A DNA stretch of 64,000 nucleotides from Stenocarpella maydis (Eukaryota > Ascomycota > Sordariomycetes > Diaporthales > Diaporthaceae). Under the pieces are notes generated by a model, which was not told the DNA's origin, did no database searches, and saw only the letters and a program-made list of their open reading frames with translations. Both the position numbers and the translations under genes were made by a program. Below are positions 1-10,293 of this stretch, piece by piece (within the stretch, counting starts at the first letter, position 1; every line of letters begins with the position of its first letter). The stretch spans positions 186,001 through 250,000 of the forward strand of contig NQMI01000025.1 of the NCBI GenBank assembly GCA_002270565.1, read 5' to 3'.

Positions 1-437
1 AAGTGCTGTCGAGTGGCTCTGGCGAAGGCAGCACAGGGAGAGCACCGGGTGTGGGCGATGACCTCGAGGTGATCCACCAGAAGATGAGAAGCCTTGCACT
101 CGAGCGTCAGGAACACAGAATCTCCAGACAAAAGGTCAAATGGGCTCTATATGAAGAAAAACAGTTCAAGCGCCTGATTGAAGACATTGATCCTCTGGTC
201 AGGGGTTTGGTAGAAGTGTTCCCAGTCACAAAGGCCCGGGAGCTCAGACTCAGCCTTGAAGAGGCACGAGAAATCCAAGAGAGTACCGCAAGGGGTGCTG
301 AGATGCTCCATGGGCCCAACGAAGGCGAGGACGAGTTGCTCCGGGAGGCAATGGCTGAGTTGATGACTGGCCAGTCCAAACCCCACCTACCAGGGGGAAA
401 GGGGGGCAGTTGGAAGCCTTATATACACCTTGTATAA
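1..437 (+). CDS. HeLo-domain (prion-inhibition/propagation type) protein, 3' end only
   Basis: This is the C-terminal part of a gene whose start lies left of the window; the frame is open from base 3 to the stop at 435-437 (144 codons). Near residues 24-95 there is an amphipathic helical segment with the pattern KVKWALYEEKQF, RLIEDIDPLVRGLVEVFP and an ensuing acidic helix. This matches the second half of the HeLo domain of HET-S/LopB-type fungal proteins, known as membrane-targeting domains in heterokaryon-incompatibility cell death. After about residue 110 a short tail ends in WKPYIHLV; no HET-s amyloid repeat, NACHT or WD repeat is visible in the part present. The HeLo assignment rests on pattern recognition, and any partner domain would have to be upstream of the window. 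A HeLo-like (HELL) domain is the main alternative. Confidence 0.6.
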   Translation, partial: VLSSGSGEGSTGRAPGVGDDLEVIHQKMRSLALERQEHRISRQKVKWALYEEKQFKRLIEDIDPLVRGLVEVFPVTKARELRLSLEEAREIQESTARGAEMLHGPNEGEDELLREAMAELMTGQSKPHLPGGKGGSWKPYIHLV

Positions 438-1245
438 TAACGATAATATGTAATTAATATTATTATTATGTTAAATGACCTCCTTTCCTGTACTTGGCAT
501 TCTCTAGGAGATTTGGTTCAGTTTGGAGCCTATATTGGGTATGGAGATTAATTACCTCGGTATTTTAAGGGGATAGCTGTAGTCACTGGAACTGGGAGCC
601 TGTATAGGGAGAACAAGGCAGAAGACCACCACGGTCAAGGGTCCGTCTTCTCTAATAGAAAAACTGTGGAGGAAGGGTGAAGACATAGCGTTCTTCTAAA
701 GGAGACGTGGCGACATGCAGCGGTACAGCCTGAATTCTCGAGCATAACGAATGACGGCATGAATCACCTGGATAAGTAGCTAATCTCCCTGCTCATGGCC
801 TGCTCAAAGATACCTACTTACCTAGGTAGGTACTGTAGCAGTTAGCGATGGGGCAAATGCCCTGATACTTCCAGACAAAGGAGACCTAAGATCAGTCTAA
901 GTGAACCAACACCAAAGGACTGAATCCAATGGATTAGTTCCGTGGGCCCCACAGGCTTTGTACGATAATACAGGCCCTGCCCTGGAGTTGTTTACAGAAA
1001 GACAGCAGGTAGTTGAAGCCTGGCTGCCGAGCAACTGAGAATGACCTGCTGCCATGGTGAAAGCGGGGGAAAGACGTCTGGGATCCTGTTTCAAGGAAGC
1101 CAATCCACCTCTCACTCCACAGAGCTGTCCTTCCATTCAACCATCCATTTGTTGATACCCTCCACATCCATCAAATGCTCGTGACTATGCTTTGTAAATA
1201 AGCCTGGTCACCTGGGCACTCTTCGAAATCCAACATTGACAGGCA
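438..1245. other. Intergenic, 3' of HeLo gene and 5' of BTB gene
   Basis: No supported gene. An AT-rich run (about 430-470) directly after the HeLo stop probably belongs to its 3' end. The palindrome TACCTAGGTA occurs at 819-828. Minus-strand ORFs at about 897-1167 have no family resemblance. Confidence 0.6.
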
Positions 1246-2105
1246 ATGGACAACAAGTCAGGTACCACAGACTCGATGGAATCTGTCGACGACAAGCCCA
1301 ACAAAGGGGGCACTCAAAAGGATGCATCCACCAGCCAGGCCATGGTGAAGTCCTTGGACAGCATGGTCCACATCGTTTGGTAAGAGCCCATAGGGTCAAG
1401 TGTGCCAGGAAAGATCACTCATGCTTGCATAGCGACTTCTCCGATGTCGTCGTCATCGGGGTAAAAAGCATACATTTCAAGATCCCCCGCAACATCCTAA
1501 CCACAACCTCCATCTTCTTCGACGAGGAGCTCAATTACAGCACCCCGCTGGGGTTCTTCCTCACTGTCGACGACGTTGATGCTGAGCTATTCAACACCTA
1601 CATCGACGTGCTCCTCAAGTCGGCCTGCTCACCAGGCTTCAGGATCCGAAGGTGCAACGGCCACCCCAATGGAAGCTGGATCACCAATCTCGGGTTCCTC
1701 CTCCGACTGTGGCAGCTTGGCAAGCGCTTCAACAGTTACATCATGTGTCTTCTCACGGAGGAGGCCTTGACGTCACAGTACTTTGCCAAATCCACCGCAG
1801 AGAAATGGCAGATGGCGTGCCTCAAATCCGGCGAGGCCCACATGCACCAGATCCTTCTGGCGCTGCAGCAAAACTACATGTTCTGCAAGGATGAGGCAAT
1901 CCCGTTTGATGGAGAGATAGTCTCTGCTTGTGCGAAATTCCCGGCCCCGATGGTGACCAAGCACTTTGATCAGCTCGATCCAGACTTCAGGACAGAGCTT
2001 TCCAAGGTCATGCCCCCTCGAAAGGCAGACTCCAAGGTGACTAAGAGAAAGAGGGTCCCTGACGACGGAGGCGAGCCTGAGGCTGTAAAGAAGATACGGC
2101 CTTGA
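1246..2105 (+). CDS. BTB/POZ domain protein
   Basis: Two exons, 1246-1379 and 1433-2105, with a 53-bp GT-AG intron (donor GTAAGA), give 268 residues. The ATG at 1246 starts a polar N-terminus (MDNKSGTTDSMESVDD) that runs into the intron; splicing joins VHIVC to DFSDVVVIG in phase. Residues about 45-150 look like a fungal BTB/POZ domain: the SDVVVIG strand, then IHFKIPRNILTTTSIFF and a later helical FLLRLWQLGKRF segment. Such proteins normally act as dimerisation or Cullin-3 adaptor modules, but no second domain is visible. The C-terminus is lysine/arginine-rich (TKRKRVP, VKKIRP), resembling a nuclear localisation signal. The partner and process are unknown. The intron model is inferred from phase and domain continuity. 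Confidence 0.75.
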
Positions 2106-2828
2106 ACGGTGGACCGCGGTCGACGTGCTCAATGCGGAAGAGTGAAATGACGCGGTGAATCCATCTCACACGACGACCAAGCACAAAGGGAACGAGAGAA
2201 GAAGGGGGGGCGAGACAGGGGGAGCAGGAGCAATGGCTCACGAGATCCAGATTATCAGAGTGTTTCAGGATCAAGAAGCTAGCCATTGATGATCCATCCG
2301 GTAACATGACCTGGAAGGTCTGAGGCCTGAAGATGGGAGAAGCGCTGGAGAGAAGGGTTGATGGTGCTTCTGATCTGATGGGAAACTGTTACGGAAGGGA
2401 TCCTGTCCCGAGATTGAAGGTGTACTCTGGTGACAGGGACGATAAGTCTGTAGAGCAAAGAAATCCATTCCACTGTAGGATGTACCCAACTTTGAAGTCA
2501 CCAAGAAACCTCGAGAAAGGATTGCCAGTAGATTGGAGAGGGGTGAGGTTTGTCAAGTTGATGTTGACATGACCCAAGTAATACATATTTCCTGGCTGAA
2601 ATGCAATGCAGGGCCTTCTTGGTATGCACCTAAGCTGCAGATGTGTTTAGCACATCAATGTGGGGCACCCGCAGTCCCACTCAGTTGGTTAACCTTGCTT
2701 CATTAGTATTCTCACCAGCCCAGCGGCCCCGGGCCACGACACCAACCCCGGCTCTCTTTCAACATCCGCTTCCCTCGGCAGCAGATCTTCCAAAAGAGAA
2801 GCCCCACAGTCAAGGAAAAACAGCCAAC
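2106..2828. other. Intergenic between BTB gene and LSM6
   Basis: No supported gene. The pyrimidine-rich stretch at about 2740-2800 just before the LSM6 start is typical of a fungal 5' leader. Short ORFs on both strands have no recognisable content. Confidence 0.55.
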
Positions 2829-3259
2829 ATGGAGAACGGAGCGCCACAAAATGAGGGCAGGGACCCGTCGGGCTTCCTCAGCCAAATCATCGGAAACTCG
2901 GTGACCGTCAAGCTCAACTCTGGCGTCGTTTACAAGGGTGAGTGCGAAGCCGCTGCTCTGGGTGTCCCGAAAGCCCATGTTTCAAGGCCGATGCTCGTCG
3001 CCACCGCGCGATGCACCCTGTTCGTCCGACGTCACGCGTGCAGCCGCTGACCATCCGAGACAGGCGAGCTCCAGTCTGTCGATGGGTACATGAACATCGC
3101 GCTCGAGAAGACGGAGGAGTACGTCAACGGCCAGAAGAGGCGGTCCTATGGCGATGCCTTCGTGAGAGGCAACAACGGTAAACCAATCAGTGCCCATCCT
3201 CTGTCAGAGGACCAAGAGGCTGACCATGTCTAGTCATGTACATCTCGGCCGACCCGTAG
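2829..3259 (+). CDS. lsm6: U6 snRNA-associated Sm-like protein LSm6
   Basis: Three exons (2829-2937, 3064-3177, 3234-3259) encode 82 residues, the usual LSm6 length. The Sm fold is complete: Sm1 strand-turn motif (GNSVTVKLNSGVVYKGEL, then DGYMNIALE) and the Sm2 region (RSYGDAFVRGNNVMYIS). LSm6 is a subunit of the cytoplasmic LSm1-7 ring that binds deadenylated mRNA for decapping and of the nuclear LSm2-8 ring that binds the U6 snRNA 3' tail. Introns are 126 bp (GTGAGT) and 56 bp (GTAAAC), and the last exon codes only for the final eight residues plus stop. All junctions keep phase and the whole protein matches the family, so the model is secure. Confidence 0.95.
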
Positions 3260-3726
3260 CCTAGACCTCCCCGGATGAAGTATGAGGTTATCGCCACGAA
3301 CGGGTCGCTGCATGGGGAACCGCCCGACTGGACCCAGTCGGTATTCGGATGGGAAGACTGACGCAGGAAGCCCTTCGATCAGCCACGGTGACGAGGGCGA
3401 GATTCGGCGCTGGGACAGTCGTGGCCGAGTCCATGGGTGGAGACCAGGTTGGGCCGGGACCGCCGCAGACTGTCTCCGGAAGGGGGGGGGACTCTGCAGA
3501 CAGCCAGCGGCCCACGTGGGAGCAGTGCCGTGGTCAAGATATCTTGATGATACCAAAATTGTTGAATACAGACGTCAGTGTCCTCCCTCGGCCTCGCAAC
3601 GACATTCAGTCAGGCCTGGCCACTGGTCCGCACGTTGGGAAAGCCTTTCATGTCGTAGCAACACGCCGCTCACGCCACGTCCATCCATCCCTCCAAGGCC
3701 TTGTGGTCACCCACACCCCAAACACC
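3260..3726. other. Intergenic between convergent LSM6 and methyltransferase genes
   Basis: Shared 3' region of two converging genes. No supported gene; a GGGGGGGGG run lies at 3482-3490. Overlapping plus-strand ORFs here continue antisense into the methyltransferase and are composition artefacts. Confidence 0.55.
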
Positions 3727-4790
3727 CTACATCCTATCCGTCCAAGCAATGTAAGTCTGCCCATGACACTCCACCTCCCCCTTGTCGTTCCTCACCACAT
3801 CAGCCATGGCCATGGCCTCGCGGAAGACCCTCTCGCCCTCCTCCCTGTCCTTCCCCCTGAGCGTCGCGACGTGGCTGAGCGTGTTGATGCGGCGCCACAG
3901 CGCATCCTCGCCGAGCCAGTGCGTCCACTCGACGCTGTCCTGGCCTATGGGCACCGAGAAGCGCGGAAGCCTGTTGGCCAGCGTGTCGCGGAGGACCTGC
4001 ACCGGGTTCGACTTGACCTGTGCCGCGAAGACGTCCTGCCATACCATGTCGCGGAAGCGTGGGTTGTTGTCGCGCACCGCGAGGCTGTGGACCCAGTCGT
4101 TGAGGTGCTGCGCCCACGACGCCGACGCCGACCAGGATTTGGGCTTGTTGTCTGTGAGAAAAACTTCAGTGACATGCGCTACAAGGGGAGCTGGCAGGCC
4201 TCGCAACGCCCTGGGCCTCGGGCATCTCACAGTCATCAATGTTCCAGATCATCCCGAGCACCGCCCCTTGCTTCAATACCCGGTACATCTCATCAAGCGC
4301 CTCATTCGTAGCAAACCTGTTATAACAAGCCAGTCAGAGACGAGGCTCTCCCCCGGGCTCTATTCAGAGCACAAACAGCAAACATGACAAATAAAGAAAA
4401 GAGAAAAAAACCTCACCAGTGGAAGGCCTGCGCGGCAACACACCCGTCCCCCCACCCATCCTCGGGGACCCCGTCGCGCATGTCCTCAGCGGCGCCGTCC
4501 GCAACAACCACCCCGCGCAGGCCCTTCGCCTCGAGCTCCCGGCGCATCTCCGGGTGCGGCTCCACGGCGCGCACCTCGAACCCCTCGTGCCTCCGCGCCA
4601 GCGCCTCGGTGAACTTGCCCGTGCCCGCCGCCACCTCGACCACCCTCGCGTGCGCCCGGTCCGCCAGCCGCATCCGCTCCAGCAGCCTCTGCACCGCCTC
4701 GGCCGGGTACGCGGGCCGGTGCTCGTCGTACGCCGCCGCGTCCTTGAAACCGTCCGCCGCTGCGGGCGCCAGCCTGTGCGCCGGGGACAT
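3727..4790 (-). CDS. Class I SAM-dependent methyltransferase (Crg1/Tmt1-like)
   Basis: Three exons on the minus strand (4790-4417, 4316-4231, 4151-3727) give 294 residues. The N-terminus has the YDEHRPAYP segment typical of this fungal group. The SAM-binding motif I is VEVAAGTGKF at about residues 51-60, followed by the acidic motif II region (VRAVEPHP) and VADGAAEDM. Exon 2 supplies NEALDEMYRVLKQGAVLGMI, the usual motif III helix-strand, ending in WNIDD. The C-terminal part (exon 3) contains WVHSLAVRDNNPRF and VEWTHWLGED, giving the length expected for Crg1/Tmt1-like enzymes, which methylate small acids such as trans-aconitate. The substrate cannot be told from sequence. Introns are 100 and 79 bp with GT-AG ends. 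The leader just upstream is pyrimidine-rich on the coding strand. Confidence 0.88.
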
Positions 4791-5562
4791 GTTGCCGTCT
4801 CTGGTGGGCGCCGGGGGAGGGGGGGAGGGGGGCTGATGAGTTTTAGGGCGGGGTGTGAAGGGGTAGAGGGATGTTGTAGACTCTATATCGGGCCAAGAGG
4901 GACCGACCGTTGGCGATGGGTACGTGTTGCTTTCAATGCATCTGCACGAATATGTGTTGATGAGCTCTGGTGGGATTTAGCGCTGCCAGTCGGATCCCCA
5001 ACGTGGGAATCCTACGGTATGGATTCGGTTGAGCTAGGCCATTCGTTGGTCTCGCGTTATTTCCGGGCGGCTCTATCTTGGCTCCGGGAATTGTAAATTG
5101 TACAATCTGGTGGACTCCCAACCTGTCATCACAATGTTGGCTGGTTTCGCCCACAGATACACCACCAGGATCGAGTATAATTCAGTAGCTCGGAAATATC
5201 GCAAGTCCCGAGTGCAAACATGGCTTGGTGGGCTCCAATAACCTCCATGTTGTGGAGCTTGTCCAGTCAAAAGTAGTGACACTGGCTGGACACATGCCGT
5301 GAGGTAAACAGGTAGTGGTGTTTTTTACTAAACCCCAGTCCTCATCCACAGGCCTTCCCATACCCGAAAACCAAGGCCTAAATAATGGAAAACCAATACT
5401 GGCGAGCATAGCTATGCACACTGTCACTCACTTTGCCTCTGCTATTGCGGTTGCTCACGTCTCGATGACATCCATATTCTACTCCGTCTTTGCTCCTGGG
5501 ACGACCTGATCTATGTATGCTATATTTCCATCCCTCAATAATATCCGACTCACTGCACAGTG
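4791..5562. other. Intergenic: methyltransferase promoter and 3' side of ABC transporter
   Basis: Holds a G-rich tract at about 4808-4833 that reads as a C/T-rich 5' leader on the methyltransferase strand. Otherwise there is nothing identifiable. Confidence 0.55.
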
Positions 5563-8500
5563 CTAAGTCTTGACGGTGCTGTCGGATGGCTCGCTTCGAG
5601 ACTGGTTCCGACGGCTGCCAGTGTATCGGGGTATCTTGTAGCTAACCTTTCGGGCTTGTTTCATCTGTCTAGTTGCCGGCTTGGCTGCCGGCTTCGTCGT
5701 ATTCTTAGACGCCATCGAGTCACTGTCGACGCTTTCCTCCGGGGTACTTGGTGTCGAGGAGTGGCCGGTCGGCCGTGGCAGCGGGACAGCGGGACCGCTC
5801 TCCGTCAAGATTTTGACGGCGGTGGCTGGTGTCGTCACCATGGGCACCGATGACTGAGAGCAGACAGGACCGTTGTAGACATTGACGTTTTTTGGTGTAG
5901 CCGGACTCGGCGCTGTTATGCGCACCGGTGAACGGCTACTCATATTGGTGCTCGGCGCTGGGCTGCAGAAATTTGGTGTTCCGGCAACCATAGATCGCGG
6001 GGTGAACTCGGGTGCGCTTGGGTTCAGATTTGATCCCTGCAAGGCAGAGGTTATTAGAAACTGCCAAAGAATGCATATAATAATGTTTCTTTAGCGGAAT
6101 CTATACCTCTTTCTTGTGTCCCGATGGTGTCTTCGTCTCCGCATCAACTTCGGTAGGTTCCCCAGCTTCGGCGGCGACATCATCCACATTCGGTTTTGTC
6201 GTTCCCTTTGAGTTCTTCGTGGCATCCACATCACCGGTCTTTGCGTCCGAGTCCGTATGTGGCTCCTTGGGCTTGACGAAGATCTATTGATGTACGTTTA
6301 GCATGGCTGAAATCCGCCACCCAGGCTAGAGGGCCGGTCTTACCTGCTTGGACCACAACTCGGCATACTTGCCCCCGGCTGAGATAAGCGATTCATGATT
6401 GCCTTGTTCCGAGATCTCGCCGTTCATGACCACCACGATCCGGTCGGCATTGACAATAGTGGACAGTCTGTGAGCCACAATGAATGTTGTACGGCCCTTG
6501 CAAAGACGGCGGAGAGCCCGCTGGATCTGGAACTCTGTCTCAGTATCAATCGCGCTCGTTGCCTCGTCAAGCAAAACAATCTTCGGCTGCTTGAGAATCG
6601 CCCGGGCGATAGCCACCCTCTGAAGTTCTCCGCCAGACAACTTCATACCACGCTCTCCGACGCGCGTGTTATAACCCTCGGCGAACCCAAGGATCTGATC
6701 ATGAATAGCCGCGGCGCGACAGGCTTCGTGAACTTCCTCGTCGCTTGCTTCGAGCCTCGCATACCGGATATTGTTCATGACTGTGTCATTGAACAAGCTA
6801 GGATTCTGTGGGACTACCCCGATGTTGGCTCGGAGACTGTGTAGATCGACCTCGCGAACATCCTGGCCATCGATTTCGATTGCACCCTCCGTTACGTCGT
6901 AGAAGCGGTCCAGTAGCTTCAGGATAGTACTCTTGCCCGCGCCAGTCTGCCCCACAAAGGCAATAGTCTGTCCAGGGTCCACGGAAAAGTTGACGTTTTT
7001 CAGTACCTGCTTCTTGTTGTCGTAAGAAAAGTTGACGCCTTTGAAGTCGACGGAACCTGACTTGAACTGAAAGGGAGGCGCGTTCGGCTTGTTGACGACA
7101 CTCGATTTGGTCTGCATAATATCGAGTAGTCGCTCGGCCTGAAGTAAGTCGCGAGATATATTGCGGCCCAGGCCAGCAAAGAAGTTGAGAGGCGCCATCA
7201 ATTGAGACCAGTAGGTCAGAAGCGTCAAGAAATCACCGGCGGTAGTGATCTTGTGAGAGACCTGATAAACGGCCAGAAACAAACCCGCGAGCAGACCGCC
7301 GAGCAGCACAAGGTATTGGAAGGCATGAGCAGCATAGTAGCCTACCCAGACGACCTTCTGCTTGGCGATCCTGTCTTGAACTGCCGACGAATACCTGTCC
7401 TCCTCGTATTGAACTTGGTTGAATGAACTGACAGTCGTCCACCCCGATATTCCTGACTGCAGGACGTAGTGTTCCTCGAAATAAGCAGAGATCTCAGTTT
7501 CGCGGGCGGAGCGTAGACGGGCTATGACGGTGGTAGAGATGTACAAGAATACAATGGAAGTACTAATTGTGATTAGTCCTTCGTACGGGCCGAACTTGAA
7601 GGTCAGATAGATGAAAGCGACGACCAGGTCGATGAGGTTCGGCAGAGCTTCGAAGCAAATAGTCTCGAGCATGTTGCTTATGCTCTGACCGTTCTGAATG
7701 GCCACCAGGACATCTGATAGGCTTTGTGTGTCGTGGAAGTTGGCATCCAGATTCATGACGTGAGAATGGGCGGCTTCGGTTATGGCGCGGTCGGCGTAAA
7801 ATTCGACGGGCATCCATAGCCTCCGCCTGAGCAGGCTGATTCCAGCCTCTGACGCGCTCAGCTTCAGACCTGCAAAGATGAGAACCTGAACCCAGGGGCT
7901 GTCCCAGAGACTTTCTGGTACATCATCGCCTTGGTATGACTTTGTCAGGGTGTCCATGACGGTGCCGAGCTGGGTCGGTATCAAAACATTGAGTCCGTTG
8001 TTGGCGAGAAGACAGACCCCAACGAGCGCGGCGCGAATTTGCAAACCTCGATTATTGACGGGCCAGACGTAAGGGATAAAAAGTTTGAAACCGAGTGCGT
8101 AAGTCCACCAGGACCCCGTCTCTCTGAGGCGCTTATCCCTCTGTTCCTTGGCCAAACGCTGGCGGCGTTCCCACTCGCATTCGGGGCTTTTGCTCGACGA
8201 TTTCGTCGAGTCGTCCGACGAGGCATCGGTCGCGCCATACTCCGAGACAAGAGTATCTTCTGACCCCCCCAGAGCTTTCTTTCGAATCAGAGACTGCCTT
8301 TCAGCGTCACTTCCAGCTTCGTTGGCACCTCGTCCATCCCTCCAGGCGAAGTTGGTGAGGAGGGCGGTGATGATGCAAATGAGCCGTACGGCAACCAGTG
8401 AGACGTCCGCGAAGCAGATCGCTCTCGAGTAGGCTCCTGTTTTGAGGTGTAGAGACGCCCACTCCAGCAGAGGGTCGAAGACGAGGGCGAGTGCGTATGA

Positions 8501-8830
8501 GCCAAGGTAGATATACCACAAGGGAGACTTGGTATCATGCAGAATCGCCCATTCAAGGCCAAAGACCAAAACGCAGGCAAGGAGTCCGACGATTGCGTCC
8601 TGGCGAACTGGGCCGGGAGAGAAAAGGATTAGCACTGCTTGTGACAGGTAAGTGAGGATGGCAAGGAGCATCAGAGAGGTCAACAGCCTGCGGCGGGGGT
8701 GCTGCTCCTTGGATGGCGTTGTCTGAAGAGTGCATGTTGCAAATGCGTAACAGACGACATAGTAGGCGAAGACGAGAGTTGGGTATGCATAGTACGAGAT
8801 CTTGAGGAGCAAATCAAGTGAGGGAGCCAT
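5563..8830 (-). CDS. hmt1: Vacuolar half-size ABC transporter, HMT1/ABCB6 type
   Basis: Three exons (8830-6344, 6283-6107, 6036-5563) encode 1045 residues. The N-terminal about 190 residues form a multi-span TMD0, then a charged linker (ERRQRLAKEQRDKRLRE), a six-span ABC transmembrane domain (about 290-580) and one nucleotide-binding domain. The NBD is intact: Walker A GQTGAGKST about 627-635, Q-loop VVPQNP, signature LSGGELQ about 731-737, Walker B IVLLDE about 751-756, H-loop His about 787. This TMD0-TMD-NBD layout is that of HMT1, which moves phytochelatin or glutathione conjugates of heavy metals into the vacuole, and of ABCB6. Substrate here is inferred. Exons 2 and 3 add an uncommon tail of about 216 residues after the NBD, rich in Ser, Thr, Pro and Lys, with no known domain. 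Introns are 60 and 70 bp. Confidence 0.92.
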
Positions 8831-9177
8831 GCTGGCGGACCCTCTGCGCAGGCAGAACGGTCTCCAGGCCCGAGCGAGATCGAAATGCCGGTCTGGCCGT
8901 GTCGAATTTGCCGTCAGGAAGGGGTCAGGCAGGTCGATAGAGCCTCAGGATCGCTCGGATACGTCTAGCCGTAAATATAGACGCAGACGGGAGATGGACG
9001 GATAGCCGGGGTCTCAACTATGTGACAGCCGGGAAAACAAAGAGAACAATAAGTTGATCTGGCAGAGGCACCAGGGGAGAAGGTGTTCAGAGGAGCAGGA
9101 GATGGCAAGGTGCCTCGGACTGATTCCCTCTTCTGACGGTGGGCGGAAGCGTGGATTGTTCGATGTTGGTTGCTGGT

Positions 9178-9245
9178 GGCTTCCGTCGGTGCTCTCTCTT
9201 CTCCCTCGCTCTCTCCCTCTCGCTCTCTGTCTGTCTCTCGCTCGT
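9178..9245. repeat. CT-rich low-complexity tract
   Basis: Irregular (CT)n/(CTCT)n pyrimidine run on the plus strand. It lies 350-420 bp upstream of the minus-strand ABC transporter start. Such tracts often lie near fungal transcription starts on the strand that is CT-rich, but no plus-strand gene follows it here. Confidence 0.6.
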
Positions 9246-10265
9246 CTGCCTTGGCAAGGAAGGATGGGCAGATGAGCCGGAGTTCTGGGCCTCCCGTCGA
9301 GGCAGGAAGCCGGCCCAACAGCTCACTGCAGCGTGCAGGCGCGGCTCGAGCAGAGTATGGGAGATGCAGAGATGGGAGAGAGGCGGTGACCTGCACTTGT
9401 CAGATGACGGCCGGGGAGGGCGAGGGTGTCGCACGAGCCCCAGTGTGCCGTAGGAATGACGGACCCAGTGTCCTCTCCTCGCGTCACCTCGGGCAAAGGT
9501 TGGGGAGCGTGCGGTGGTGTTGGTGTCTCCCCGGCACAGGAAAAGGAGGCCTGGTTGGAGTCGATGCGAGGTGAGCCGCGACGGTGCTTGGCTTGACGGC
9601 AACTGCGATTGCGGCGACTGCCCTAGGACTAGAGCCGATATGGAGCGCCTTCCCAGCGTGCCAGCGGACCAGCGTCAAGGATCGTGCTTTTGGGTAGAGC
9701 CTCTTTGTCCCGCCAGATTGCCCAGCTGCTAGTGGCAAACGGCGCTTCTCCCCAGCGTGATCCTGGGATCCAAACACACGAGTCGAGAGATGGGTAAGAC
9801 AAGAAACGCGCACAAAGTACGACCCCTTTCCGCCCTCTCCTCTCCTCTGTCTGTCTCTCTTTCTTCTTATTAACAGCACGGCACACGGCACAGAACAAGT
9901 TTGGTGGCCCGCAGCAGAGCACGGGTCTGTCAGGAGCCGTCAGGAGCCGTCAGGAACACCGGCCTCCTCACTCTCCCTCGTCTTAGTTCTCAGGGAGTTG
10001 AAGGATCCAGATGACAAATCCCGGCATAAGAAACTTCTGACCTCCACGCAACAACACTGGCGGTGACGACCAATGTGTCGACGCGGCAGCGGCAGCGATG
10101 ACGACGCCCTGGGCAGAGATATACCACCTCGGAGGCCTACCAGACCATTGTGGCCGGTGTATAGGCGCCTGATATTGGTTGCGCTTGGGTGAGCGGATGC
10201 CTATGCCCTGCCCTACCTTGTTAATATGCACCCTCACCAGTAACTGCGCCGTTGACCACAAGTGT

Positions 10266-10293
10266 CTGCCTGCCTGCCTGCCTGCCCGCCTGC
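10266..10293. repeat. (TGCC)n microsatellite
   Basis: About seven imperfect TGCC units with one CGCC variant, in a gene-free stretch. Confidence 0.7.

Noticed and set aside
3349..4311. 320-codon plus-strand frame
   Set aside because: Mostly antisense to the methyltransferase exons and without family features; long antisense frames are common in GC-rich coding DNA.
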